Shown here one piece after another: positions 29,587 to 37,700 of a stretch of 64,000 bases of DNA (positions are counted from its first letter, which is position 1; each line of letters begins with the position of its first letter). A program made the translations under genes and the position numbers. This DNA comes from Nonomuraea polychroma (GTDB lineage Bacteria > Actinomycetota > Actinomycetes > Streptosporangiales > Streptosporangiaceae), in NCBI RefSeq assembly GCF_004011505.1, contig NZ_SAUN01000001.1:8025501-8089500 (forward strand), in the 5' to 3' direction. A model generated the notes under the pieces. That model was not told where the DNA came from. It saw only the letters and a program-made list of their open reading frames with translations, and did no database searches.

Positions 29587-30984
29587 GTGCATCAGCCACA
29601 GCCACGAATTGTCCGCGAGTTGCGAGAGAGCGGCCACGTTCATCGCACCGTCAAAGCCGAGGTCCGGGAAAACCTGCTTGCCAGGCTGCGGGCGGGCGAG
29701 CCGAGATTCCCCGGCATCGTCGGGTTCGACGACACGGTCCTGCCCCATCTGGAGCGCGCTCTCCTCGCCGGGCACGACCTGGTCCTCCTCGGCGAGCGCG
29801 GCCAGGGCAAGACCCGGCTCATCCGCACCGTCACCGGGCTGCTCGACGAGTGGACGCCGGTGGTCGAGGGCTGCGAGATCAACGACCACCCGTACGCGCC
29901 GGCCTGCACGCGCTGCCGGACGCTGGCGCGGGAGCTGGGCGACGAGCTGCCGGTCGCGTGGAAGCACCGCGACGAGCGATATGGCGAGAAGCTCGCCACC
30001 CCCGACACCTCCGTCGGCGACCTGATCGGCGATGTCGACCCGATCAAGATCGCGGAGGGGCGCACGCTCGGCGACCCCGAGACCGTCCACTACGGGCTCG
30101 TGCCGCGCACCAACCGCGGCGTCTTCTCCGTCAACGAGCTGCCCGACCTGGCCGAGCGCATCCAGGTGTCGCTGCTCAACGTCCTGGAGGAGCGCGACAT
30201 CCAGGTGCGGGGCTACAACCTGCGCCTGCCGCTCGACATCCTGCTCATCGCCAGCGCCAACCCCGAGGACTACACCAACAGGGGCCGGATCATCACGCCG
30301 CTGAAGGACCGGTTCGGCGCCGAGATCCGCACCCACTACCCGCTGACGGTCGAGGACGAGCTCACGCTCATCCGCCAGGAGTCCATGCCGGACATCGGGG
30401 CCGACCTCCCCGAGCACCTGGTCGAGGTGATCGCCAGGTTCACCCGGCTGGTCCGCGAATCCACCGCCGTGGACGCCCGTTCCGGCGTGTCCGCCCGATT
30501 CTCCATCGCCGCTGCCGAGACCGCCTCGGCCTCCGCCGTGCGGCGGGCGGCCATCGCGGGCGAGGAGCAGGCGGTCACCCGGGTCGTGGACCTGTCCAGC
30601 GTGGTGCACAGCCTGCGGGGCAAGGTCGAGTTCGAGGTCAGCGAGGAGGGCAGGGAGACCGAGATCCTGGCCCACCTGCTGCGCCGGGCCACGGCCGAGA
30701 CGTTCAGGAACCGGTTGGGCGGCATGGACCTGTCCGCGGTGACCGACAAGTTCGCCGAGGGCAACCAGGTGGAGTCCGGCGAGCTGGTCCCGGCCGGGGA
30801 GCTGCTGCACCGGATGGGCCCCGTACCCGGGCTGGCGAAGATCATGTCCAGGTTGGGCATGGGCGCGGGCGAGGAATCGCCGGGCCACGCCGCGGCGGCC
30901 TTGGAGTTCGCACTGGAGGGTCTTTACCTCATGCGGCGCCTGTCCAAGGAAGATCTGGACGGAGTGACCGTCTACCGGACGTGA
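29587..30984 (+). CDS. MoxR/magnesium-chelatase-like AAA+ ATPase
   Basis: The 465-residue protein carries an AAA+ core with Walker A LLGERGQGKTRL, an insertion with LATPDTSVGDLIGDVDPIK, Walker B GVFSVNELPDL, and sensor-1 region LLIASANPEDYTNRG. Helical parts continue to about residue 460. Related actinobacterial ATPases pair with a von Willebrand A protein, as found here at 31894. Such pairs act as chaperones that insert metal or remodel proteins. A gene for a secreted protein sits between the two. The GTG start has only a modest ribosome binding site. Confidence 0.9.
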   Translation: MHQPQPRIVRELRESGHVHRTVKAEVRENLLARLRAGEPRFPGIVGFDDTVLPHLERALLAGHDLVLLGERGQGKTRLIRTVTGLLDEWTPVVEGCEINDHPYAPACTRCRTLARELGDELPVAWKHRDERYGEKLATPDTSVGDLIGDVDPIKIAEGRTLGDPETVHYGLVPRTNRGVFSVNELPDLAERIQVSLLNVLEERDIQVRGYNLRLPLDILLIASANPEDYTNRGRIITPLKDRFGAEIRTHYPLTVEDELTLIRQESMPDIGADLPEHLVEVIARFTRLVRESTAVDARSGVSARFSIAAAETASASAVRRAAIAGEEQAVTRVVDLSSVVHSLRGKVEFEVSEEGRETEILAHLLRRATAETFRNRLGGMDLSAVTDKFAEGNQVESGELVPAGELLHRMGPVPGLAKIMSRLGMGAGEESPGHAAAALEFALEGLYLMRRLSKEDLDGVTVYRT

Positions 30985-31046
30985 ACGCCGGCGTGGCTTT
31001 CCGCGTCATAGTGAGTAGCTCATCACTTTTGGCGGGGAGACCACTC

Positions 31047-31799
31047 ATGCGCGTGTTGGCCGGAGCCATCGTCATTGCCCTGGGCTCCGTCGCCCTGCCC
31101 GCCGAGGCCGCCGCCACCACGGTCGTGTACGGGTACGCGTGGGCCGACGGCAAGGGACACCTGCGGATCGTGCCCAAGTCGGCGTCCTTCGTGAAGGGAC
31201 AGGGCGGCTTCGTGGGCTACCGGCTCAAGCCCGTCTCCGGCGCCAAAGAGGTGCGACTCGACTACACCAAAGCAACGGAGCTCGCATTCGGCCGGGTCAC
31301 GGTCGCCTGCGATCTCAAGGAGACCGAGGGCCGGATAGCCGTGGACGGGAGGGGGCTGGGGCGGACGGTCTGCAAGCCCGGGCATCTGGCTGCCGAGTTG
31401 CAACGCGGGGTCAAGCCGCTACGGGTCGAGTATCGGGGCGGCACGGCCGTCAAGGTCAATGAGTTCCTGGTCAGCAAGTGGCCGAACTCCCGGACCGGCC
31501 GGGGGACGATCAAGCGGGTCAACGACACCACCGTCCTGTTCGCGACCGGCGGAAAGACCATCAAGCTGGGCTACTCGTATGCCGCGGCCTTCTACCGGAC
31601 CACGGCCCGTTGCCGGGACGGGTGGCTGGCCGGCGACCCGGTCAACGCGGACAGGAACGGCCTCGGCAAGAGGCACTGCGGCGCCGCTGACCTGACCAAG
31701 GTGCTGAAGTCCCAGAAGCACCCCGTGCTCGTGCAGCTCCATTACTCACCCGAGGTGGGCGGCATCGACGAGGTCTGGGAGATCTACGGGGACGCGTGA
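31047..31799 (+). CDS. Secreted protein of unknown function
   Basis: From the ATG at 31047 (GGGGAG 7 nt upstream) the product is 250 residues. A signal peptide (VLAGAIVIALGSVALPAEAAA) is followed by a mostly beta domain with four cysteines (VACDLKE, TVCKPGH, ARCRDGW, RHCGAAD). The two halves repeat the pattern of a Gly-rich tract, Lys-rich strands and a Cys pair (residues 75-115 and 180-215), suggesting an internal duplication with two disulfides. I do not recognise the family. Its position inside the AAA/VWA pair suggests it may be handled by that system. Confidence 0.75.
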   Translation: MRVLAGAIVIALGSVALPAEAAATTVVYGYAWADGKGHLRIVPKSASFVKGQGGFVGYRLKPVSGAKEVRLDYTKATELAFGRVTVACDLKETEGRIAVDGRGLGRTVCKPGHLAAELQRGVKPLRVEYRGGTAVKVNEFLVSKWPNSRTGRGTIKRVNDTTVLFATGGKTIKLGYSYAAAFYRTTARCRDGWLAGDPVNADRNGLGKRHCGAADLTKVLKSQKHPVLVQLHYSPEVGGIDEVWEIYGDA

Positions 31800-31893
31800 C
31801 AGGGGACGTGAAGCGTCGGGCCGGCCACCCCGGAGTCCCTGGGCCTTCTCGGGGAGCGCGGACGGGGACATTCCGGGTTAGCGTGGTCTGGTG

Positions 31894-33852
31894 ATGGCCT
31901 TCCGCTATGGCGAGTTCCACGACGGCCCCGATCCCCTGGCCCCGCCCTACGACGTACGGGCGGCGCTGGACGAGATGGGCGATGCGATCCTGTCGGGCTC
32001 GACGCCGGTCCACGCCCTCCGCGACCTGCTCAAGCGCGGCCTGCCGGGCGCCCAGGACCGACGCGGGCTGGACGACATGCTCAGGGAGGTCCGCCGGCGC
32101 CGCCGTGACCTGCGCGAGCGCGGCCGGCTCGACGGCACGCTGGAGAAGGCCCGGGCGCTGCTCGACAAGGCCATCGGCCAGGAACGGGCCGAGCTGTTCC
32201 CCGATCCCTCCGACGACGCGCGGTTCCGGGAGACCCAGCTCGACGCGCTGCCCGACGACACGGCCAGCGCCATCCAGGAGCTCAGCACGTACGACTGGCG
32301 CTCGGCCGCGGCCCGCCAGACCTTCGAGGAGCTGCGTGACCTGCTGCGCCGGGAGGTCCTCGACAGCCAGTTCAGGGGCCTGCGCGACGCGCTCGCGAAC
32401 CCGGACCCCGAGGCCATGGAACGCGTCCGCCAGATGATGTCGGACTTGAACGACATGCTGGACAAGGACGCCCGCGGCCAGCACACCCAGGCGGACTTCG
32501 ACGCCTTCATGGAGAAATACGGCGACCTGTTCCCCGAGAAGCCGCGGAACCTGGAGGAGCTCGTCGACATCCTGGCCCGCCGCGCCGCCGCCACGCAGCG
32601 CATGCTCGCCTCGATGACGCCGCGCCAGCGGGAAGAGCTCAGCAGCCTCATCAACCAGACGCTCGACCAGGCAGGGCTGTCAGAGCAGATGCGCCGGCTC
32701 GGCGAGGCGCTCTACGCCCGCCGCCCCGATCTCGCCTGGAACGCCCCCGAACGCCTCACCGGTGAGGAGCCCCTGGGCATGGGAGACGCGGTCACCGCCC
32801 TGGAGGAGCTGGCCGACCTCACCCAGCTGGAAACCGCCCTGCGCCAGGACTATCCGGGGGCCAGGCTCGACGACATCGACGAGGCCGCCGTACGCCGCGC
32901 GCTCGGCCGCTCCGCGGTCGACGACCTGGAAGCGCTCAAGCGGATCGAGCGGGAGCTGGAGGAACAGGGTTACCTGCTGCGCCGCCGCGGCAAGCTGGAG
33001 CTGACCCCCAAGGCGGTGCGGCGCCTCGGCGAGACCGCGCTGCGCCGGGTCTTCTCCTCGCTGGACGCGGGCCGGCGCGGCGACCATGACCAGCACGACG
33101 CCGGCGCCGCCGGGGAGCTCACCGGCTCGTCGCGGCCGTGGCGCTTCGGCGACGAGCAGCCGATCGACGTGGTCCGCACCCTGGTCAACGGCGTGCGCCG
33201 AGGCGCCGTCAGGACCGGCACGGGGACGGCCGTGCGGCTGTCCGTGGACGACTTCGAGGTGGCCGAGACCGAGCGCCGCAGCGCTGCGGCCGTCTGCCTG
33301 CTGGTCGACCTGTCGTACTCGATGGCCCTGCGCGGCACCTGGGCGGCCGCCAAGCAGACCGCCCTGGCCCTGCAGGCCCTGGTGGCCTCCAAGTTCCCCC
33401 AGGACGCGGTACAGATCATCGGCTTCTCCAACTACGCCCGGGTCCTGCAACCGGACGAGCTGGCGGGCCTCGACTGGGACATGGTCCAGGGAACCAACCT
33501 GCACCACGCCCTCCTGATCGCCGGCCGCCACCTGGACCGCCACCCCGACTTCGAGCCGGTGGTGCTGGTGGTCACGGACGGGGAGCCCACCGCCCACCTC
33601 ATGCGCAGCGGCCGGTCCGCGTTCGAGTGGCCGCCCTCCAGCGAGACGCTGGAGCTGACGCTGGCCGAAGTGGACAAGATGACCCGGCGCCGCGCCACGA
33701 TCAACGTGTTCATGCTGGCGGCGGACGACCGGCTGAAGGAGTTCGTGGACGAGGTGGCGCGCAGGAACGGCGGCCGGGTGTTCTCCCCGAGCGCCGAGCG
33801 CCTGGGCGAGTACGTCGTCAGCGACTTCCTCCGGCTGCGCCGGGCGCGCTGA
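31894..33852 (+). CDS. von Willebrand factor A domain protein, CoxE-like
   Basis: This 652-residue soluble protein has a long helical, Arg/Glu-rich N-terminal region (about 1-430) and a VWA domain. The MIDAS motif is LLVDLSYSMALRG (DxSxS), with the Thr/Asp position in TDGEPTAHLM. Further motifs are FPQDAVQIIGFSNYARVL and NVFMLAADDRLKEFV. VWA proteins of this type form complexes with MoxR-like ATPases such as the one at 29587. The ATG at 31894 is chosen over the overlapping GTG at 31891. Confidence 0.92.
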   Translation: MAFRYGEFHDGPDPLAPPYDVRAALDEMGDAILSGSTPVHALRDLLKRGLPGAQDRRGLDDMLREVRRRRRDLRERGRLDGTLEKARALLDKAIGQERAELFPDPSDDARFRETQLDALPDDTASAIQELSTYDWRSAAARQTFEELRDLLRREVLDSQFRGLRDALANPDPEAMERVRQMMSDLNDMLDKDARGQHTQADFDAFMEKYGDLFPEKPRNLEELVDILARRAAATQRMLASMTPRQREELSSLINQTLDQAGLSEQMRRLGEALYARRPDLAWNAPERLTGEEPLGMGDAVTALEELADLTQLETALRQDYPGARLDDIDEAAVRRALGRSAVDDLEALKRIERELEEQGYLLRRRGKLELTPKAVRRLGETALRRVFSSLDAGRRGDHDQHDAGAAGELTGSSRPWRFGDEQPIDVVRTLVNGVRRGAVRTGTGTAVRLSVDDFEVAETERRSAAAVCLLVDLSYSMALRGTWAAAKQTALALQALVASKFPQDAVQIIGFSNYARVLQPDELAGLDWDMVQGTNLHHALLIAGRHLDRHPDFEPVVLVVTDGEPTAHLMRSGRSAFEWPPSSETLELTLAEVDKMTRRRATINVFMLAADDRLKEFVDEVARRNGGRVFSPSAERLGEYVVSDFLRLRRAR

Positions 33853-33884
33853 ATTGTCGGTGGGGCCTGCCAGACTCACTCGGC

Positions 33885-34352
33885 ATGAGCGGTGAGGACG
33901 TGCGGTTGCGAGACGTGGTCGAGACGGACCTGGAGGTGTTCCTGGCGCAGGAGCACGACCCGGAGGCCGTCCGGAGATCGAGGTTCCCGGCGCGTCCGCG
34001 GGAGCGGTTCCTCACGCACTGGCGGACCCGGATCCTCGACGACCCCACCGTCCACGTGCAGACGATCCTGGTAGGCGACGAGGTGGCCGGCAACCTCGTG
34101 GCCTGGTGGGAAGGGGAGCGGCGCTTCATCGGCTACTGGATGGGGCGTGAGTTCTGGGGCCGCGGCCTCGGCACCCAGGCGCTCGGGCTCTTCCTGCTCC
34201 GGGAGAAGACCCGCCCCCTCTACGCCGACCCCTTCCACGGCAACACCGCGTCGGTGCGGCTCCTGGAGCGGCACGGTTTCCAGCGCTCGGGGACGGTGCG
34301 GCACGGAGACGATGAGCACATCCTGCTCGTGCTCAACGACCCGGCACCATAG
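33885..34352 (+). CDS. GNAT-family N-acetyltransferase (RimJ/RimL type)
   Basis: The 155-residue product has the GNAT features: VRLRDVVETDLEVFLAQ, the acetyl-CoA-binding loop GREFWGRGLGTQALGLFL and the C-terminal HGNTASVRLLERHGFQRSG. This arrangement fits Acetyltransf_3. The substrate is unknown. The ATG lies 32 bp after the VWA gene stop, and no RBS of good strength is seen. It is the last intact core gene before the accessory zone. Confidence 0.9.
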   Translation: MSGEDVRLRDVVETDLEVFLAQEHDPEAVRRSRFPARPRERFLTHWRTRILDDPTVHVQTILVGDEVAGNLVAWWEGERRFIGYWMGREFWGRGLGTQALGLFLLREKTRPLYADPFHGNTASVRLLERHGFQRSGTVRHGDDEHILLVLNDPAP

Positions 34353-34358
34353 TTCCTT

Positions 34359-34760
34359 TCACGGGCATGGCTGGACGGCTACAAGGCGCACGCGATCGCC
34401 ACAGAGCCTCTTCATGTCATCGACGTCGGACGTCAACATGACAACCGGTCGCGGTTGCCGGATCGCCATCTCAGCCACGACCGCGTCGATCGCGTACTTC
34501 TGACCGTGGAGCCCGGCGGCGATCAGCATCGCGGAGGCGGCCTTGGCTTCCTCCTCGCCGACATGCACGATACGCATTCCCGACAGAAGCCAGGCGAGCC
34601 GAGATTTGTTCATCCGGCGATGGGCGGCCTCGATGAGCGTGAGAGCGCTGATCACCGCTTCCATTCCGCGACTACGGGCCTCCGCAACCACCGTGGCGGT
34701 GAATTGGCTGATGCCGGCTCGTGGGTGTACGTCTGGGGCAAATTGAGCACGCAGCAGGAA
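34359..34760 (-). pseudogene. PIN-domain protein, degraded at its N-terminus
   Basis: The reading frame encodes a PIN-like C-terminal part: EAVISALTLIEAAHRRMNKS, then YAIDAVVAEMA (acidic residue) and VVMLTSDVDDMKRLCGD (two more acidic residues). The first strand of PIN domains usually reads LLDA or similar with a catalytic Asp; here the corresponding stretch is FLLRAQFAPD, with Arg in that place. No credible start codon lies before it, and the upstream frame encodes low-quality sequence. No antitoxin gene is seen next to it. It is most likely a dead remnant of a VapC-like toxin. Confidence 0.45.
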
Positions 34761-35182
34761 CCGGTGATCTACGTGGGCGGGCCGGCCTTCCGCCGGCCGT
34801 ACGAACTTGGCTGCACCTGCATGACAGCGATCCCAAGCAGTACGTCGGCGACCGCCCGAGTCGCAACCCATTCCCGAAGACGTTACTAAGGTGACAGAGC
34901 GGATCGTTGCGACTGTCACCGGGTATGGGCGCACGGCGCCAGAGCGGTGAGGTCGTCGTTTCAAAGTCCGCGGCCACAACGGCATCCCCCGGTGGCTTCC
35001 AGGAACAGAACGTCCAGAAGATCACGCCGTGGACCCGCGACTGCCTGACGAGCGAATGACGGATCTATCAGGCGGCGAGGACCTGAACCACCCAGTACGC
35101 GACCTTAACTGCATGGTCATCTTCTGGAAATAGAGCGTACAGAGACTGGCCACCGACTTACGCCCGAAGGAGGGGACCACTC
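34761..35182. other. Non-coding stretch in the accessory zone
   Basis: About 420 bp without a convincing gene. It contains an 8-bp inverted repeat, GGTGACAG (34890-34897) and CTGTCACC (34913-34920), with a 15-nt spacer. The rest shows lower GC than the core and no recognisable protein. The AAGGAGGGG at 35167-35175 serves the next gene. Confidence 0.5.
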
Positions 35183-35584
35183 TTGGAGATCGACCATTCA
35201 AGTATGAGACGCAGCGGCGAGGCCATCCAGACCGAAGGCGGCGAGTTCGGCCGGAGCGTCAACCGACTCCGCGCGCAGCTGGAACCCCTCATCCCCTACT
35301 TCGGCAACCCGGAGAGTGACGAGGCAGCCCAGATCTTCCGCAGGGGCATGGACGGTCACCCCGGCTTCGACAGTGCTTACGAGGACCTGAGCACGGCCGT
35401 GCGCAACCTCAGTGAGGCGTACAAGCAGATCGGCTCCTCCGTCGTGGCGATGAGCAAGAACGTAGAAGCGGCCGACTGGGCCAGCATGGTCGACAAGAAC
35501 AAAATCGTGAAGGAACTGATCGAGTTCGCCCAGCGCGAGAACGACCAGATCAGCGTGCCCAGCACCCCGGTAGAGCGCGGCTGA
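35183..35584 (+). CDS. WXG100/EspC-like secreted helical protein
   Basis: The 133-residue product begins at TTG 35183 with AAGGAGGGG 7 nt upstream. It is predicted to form a helical hairpin (residues about 5-35 and 50-85), with the turn around DGHPGFDSAY instead of WxG. Helical spacing such as LSTAVRNLSEAYKQIGSSV matches ESX-type proteins. Such proteins are substrates or partners of type VII secretion. The next gene begins within about 15-55 bp. A YbaB-family gene is nearby, a common companion of actinobacterial WXG100 genes. No EccC ATPase is in the window. Confidence 0.7.
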   Translation: MEIDHSSMRRSGEAIQTEGGEFGRSVNRLRAQLEPLIPYFGNPESDEAAQIFRRGMDGHPGFDSAYEDLSTAVRNLSEAYKQIGSSVVAMSKNVEAADWASMVDKNKIVKELIEFAQRENDQISVPSTPVERG

Positions 35585-35636
35585 CGAGGAGGCGGACATT
35601 CCCATCGGGCTTGGGACCAAGGTCGCCCTGGGCGGT

Positions 35637-36551
35637 ATGGCCGGTGCCGGCCTGGCAGGGGCGCTGGCACCGGAATTCCTGTTCGGCATCTCCTATCTCG
35701 AAGGCGATCCGGACCGGATCCGCGAGGCGGCCGATGTCCTGGACGAAATCGCCGACGCGATCGACCAGCACTTCCAGGAGGCGAACGCGGCCGCCCAGGT
35801 CGTCTGGCAGAAAAGCTCCGACGAAGCGGTCGACGAATTCAAGACGTTCTGGAATGACGAATACGGCCCGGCGGTCCTCGCCGTCTCTCTCAAATACCGG
35901 GACGCGGCCAATGCCTGCCGGGCCTACGCCGACGTCATCGAGAAGGTCAACCACGCGCTGAAGGTGCTGTGCTGGATCATGACGGTGGACATGATGTTCA
36001 CCATCGGATACCAGGTGCTCACCTGGAAGCTCTTTCAGGCGATCATGAAGAGACAGGCGATACTGCTCAAGGTGACCGCGCGCCGATTCGTCATCCTGTT
36101 ACTGCCCACCTTCTCCTACTGGGTAGCCGACAGCGTGGCGTACGCCACGGGGGAGGTGGTGCTGCCCCTGGGGCTCAACTACGCGGGCGGGATCAAGACC
36201 GACCTGTCCGGCAGCGACGTCAGGTCAGTCGACTACAACCTCACCACGTTCCGCGAGCACTTCGTGGCGAACATGGCCTTCGACGCGGTGGCCGATGGCG
36301 GGACGGCGCTGATGGGGAAGGTGCCAGGCCTACGGACTGTCGCCGTCAACATCCCCCTGCCGAACGGGATGGCGCTGAACACCGGGAACTTCATCCCCCG
36401 GATGGCCGCGTCGACCACGTACTCGATGGTCTTGGACGCGCAGCACGGGGACAACCCCCTGCCTGGCTCGGAGCACGGGCTGACAGAGGAGGAGATGTAC
36501 CAGAAGTTCCTCATCCACGGGACGCGCAGCCTCATCCCGAGGGCCAGGTGA
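35637..36551 (+). CDS. WXG100-like membrane protein, putative type VII substrate
   Basis: This 304-residue protein has an N-terminal WXG100-type helical unit (LEGDPDRIREAADVLDEIA; DEAVDEFKTFWNDEYGP), then two hydrophobic segments (about 110-130 and 145-165) and a 140-residue C-terminal domain with no recognised toxin motif. The ATG at 35637 has a poor RBS. The better GAGGAGG (35585-35591) is 6 nt before an in-frame ATT at 35598, which would give a 317-residue product, and an ATT start is rare. It follows the 133-residue protein in an operon. Confidence 0.7.
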   Translation: MAGAGLAGALAPEFLFGISYLEGDPDRIREAADVLDEIADAIDQHFQEANAAAQVVWQKSSDEAVDEFKTFWNDEYGPAVLAVSLKYRDAANACRAYADVIEKVNHALKVLCWIMTVDMMFTIGYQVLTWKLFQAIMKRQAILLKVTARRFVILLLPTFSYWVADSVAYATGEVVLPLGLNYAGGIKTDLSGSDVRSVDYNLTTFREHFVANMAFDAVADGGTALMGKVPGLRTVAVNIPLPNGMALNTGNFIPRMAASTTYSMVLDAQHGDNPLPGSEHGLTEEEMYQKFLIHGTRSLIPRAR

Positions 36552-36589
36552 GCGATGAGACTTGGACCCGGTCGCGGGCCCCGCGCAGG

Positions 36590-36934
36590 CTACCGGGGCC
36601 GGCGGGGCTCGCCCTGCCGATCGTCCTCGAGGTAGGGCCGTGTCACCTCCATGAGGCGCCGTGCCGCGTCCTCGGTCGCGCGGCCCGACAGGTCCATGAT
36701 CGCGTCGGCCAGTTCCTGCGAGCCCAGCCTCATCGCTCTGGGATCGATATGCAGGGCGGTCAGTTGTCCCGAGGACGAGACCTGCACCTTGATCTTGCCG
36801 TCCGGACTCGCCGCCTGTCCGACCACCTCGCCGACCATGCCCATGACATCGGAGAACTCCCTGGAGTTCGCCTGGAACTCCGTCATGAGCCGGTCGAGTT
36901 CGAGGTCACCGGCATGAAGATCGCGTTCCGCCAT
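36590..36934 (-). CDS. YbaB/EbfC-family protein
   Basis: The 114-residue product resembles YbaB/EbfC, a small dimeric protein: LMTEFQANSREFSDVMGMVG at the N-terminus, the core VGQAASPDGKIKVQVSSSGQ and TALHIDPRAM, and a helical end. Classical YbaB binds DNA near recF/dnaX. Actinobacterial paralogues commonly sit beside WXG100 genes, as here, and probably work with type VII substrates. It is convergent with the membrane protein above, with 38 bp between stops. Confidence 0.85.
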   Translation of the reverse strand: MAERDLHAGDLELDRLMTEFQANSREFSDVMGMVGEVVGQAASPDGKIKVQVSSSGQLTALHIDPRAMRLGSQELADAIMDLSGRATEDAARRLMEVTRPYLEDDRQGEPRRPR

Positions 36935-36955
36935 GGGACATTATTCCCCCATTAG

Positions 36956-37108
36956 TCACAGAAGTTGCAATAGGCCACAAACAGCAAGACTTCTGACATA
37001 CGGGATTCCGTGGTCGTGCAGCGTCAGTCGCGGCGCTGTCATCACAGTGACCTCGATCGGCGTTTCGTCCCTGGTTCGCAGCACCCTCCTGAGCACCAGG
37101 ACCCAATC
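36956..37108 (-). pseudogene. Fragment resembling the C-terminal end of a UTRA/GntR-type regulator
   Basis: In a different frame from the 2'-5' ligase-like gene, the minus strand encodes DWVLVLRRVLRTRDETPIEV followed by TVMTAP, a pattern like the last strands of UTRA ligand-binding domains. There is no start, HTH or body of such a gene. It overlaps the tail of the ligase gene and is best read as gene debris. Confidence 0.35.
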
Positions 37109-37452
37109 TCCCGGACGAATGTGCCGAAGCGGCCGCGCTGTGCGGCCTCTTCCGCCCAGCAGACCTCCCCCAGTTGCGCCGTGACGGGCTCCAACACTCG
37201 CAATGCCTTGGCCACAGAGGCAATCATGGCGTCGCGTTCGGCTTCCGCGATTTCATCAGGGAAGCCGACGATCTGGGTGGTCATATGCAGCCATTCGGCT
37301 GGAATGAAGTCCAGCCCTCCAACTCCTGCGAGCTTGTCCTGACACTCCCGGACGACGTCGCGAACCGCCGGCTGGTCGTCAACCAAGATGTGCCAGACCA
37401 GCAGGCCCCGCCCCGGGCGGACACCTGGGCGCCACCACCAATGGTCAGTCAT
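37042..37452 (-). CDS. 2'-5' RNA ligase-like protein, C-terminally truncated
   Basis: From the ATG at 37452 the product is 136 residues. Its N-terminal half resembles actinobacterial 2'-5' RNA ligase family proteins: WWWRPGVRPGRGLLVWHILV, then IPAEWLHMTTQIVGF with the first HxT motif. The second HxT motif needed for the 2H phosphoesterase fold is absent. The end (VREIGSWCSGGCCEPGT) looks like out-of-frame sequence running into unrelated debris. It is probably inactive. A short upstream ORF on the same strand (MRAPQRRERRY..., about 37445-37675) is not supported. Confidence 0.55.
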   Translation of the reverse strand: MTDHWWWRPGVRPGRGLLVWHILVDDQPAVRDVVRECQDKLAGVGGLDFIPAEWLHMTTQIVGFPDEIAEAERDAMIASVAKALRVLEPVTAQLGEVCWAEEAAQRGRFGTFVREIGSWCSGGCCEPGTKRRSRSL

Positions 37453-37700
37453 CCGTTCCGGCGTCCCACGCACGGTCTCCCCCAGATGTAGTGACGGCCT
37501 TGTGCTCCAAGGAACCGCGTTGGAAAGCGCGGATGCGGTCTCCTAGATCAGTGGCACGGCTCTCGTCCTCACAACTGCCATGCCCTAGTGGGGCGCTGAG
37601 GAATCCGACAAGCGGTAGCAAGCGGCACGCCATACCGGCGACATACCGACGTTCCCTACGCTGAGGAGCCCTCACCTACGGACCATGCTGAAGGAATGTC

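Noticed and set aside
34890-34920. A terminator or attachment site at the accessory zone
   Set aside because: Only an 8-bp inverted repeat with a 15-nt spacer; no T tract, tRNA end or integrase supports a name.
37445-37675. A 76-residue minus-strand frame overlapping the 2'-5' ligase start
   Set aside because: No domain or RBS, and it overlaps a better supported start.
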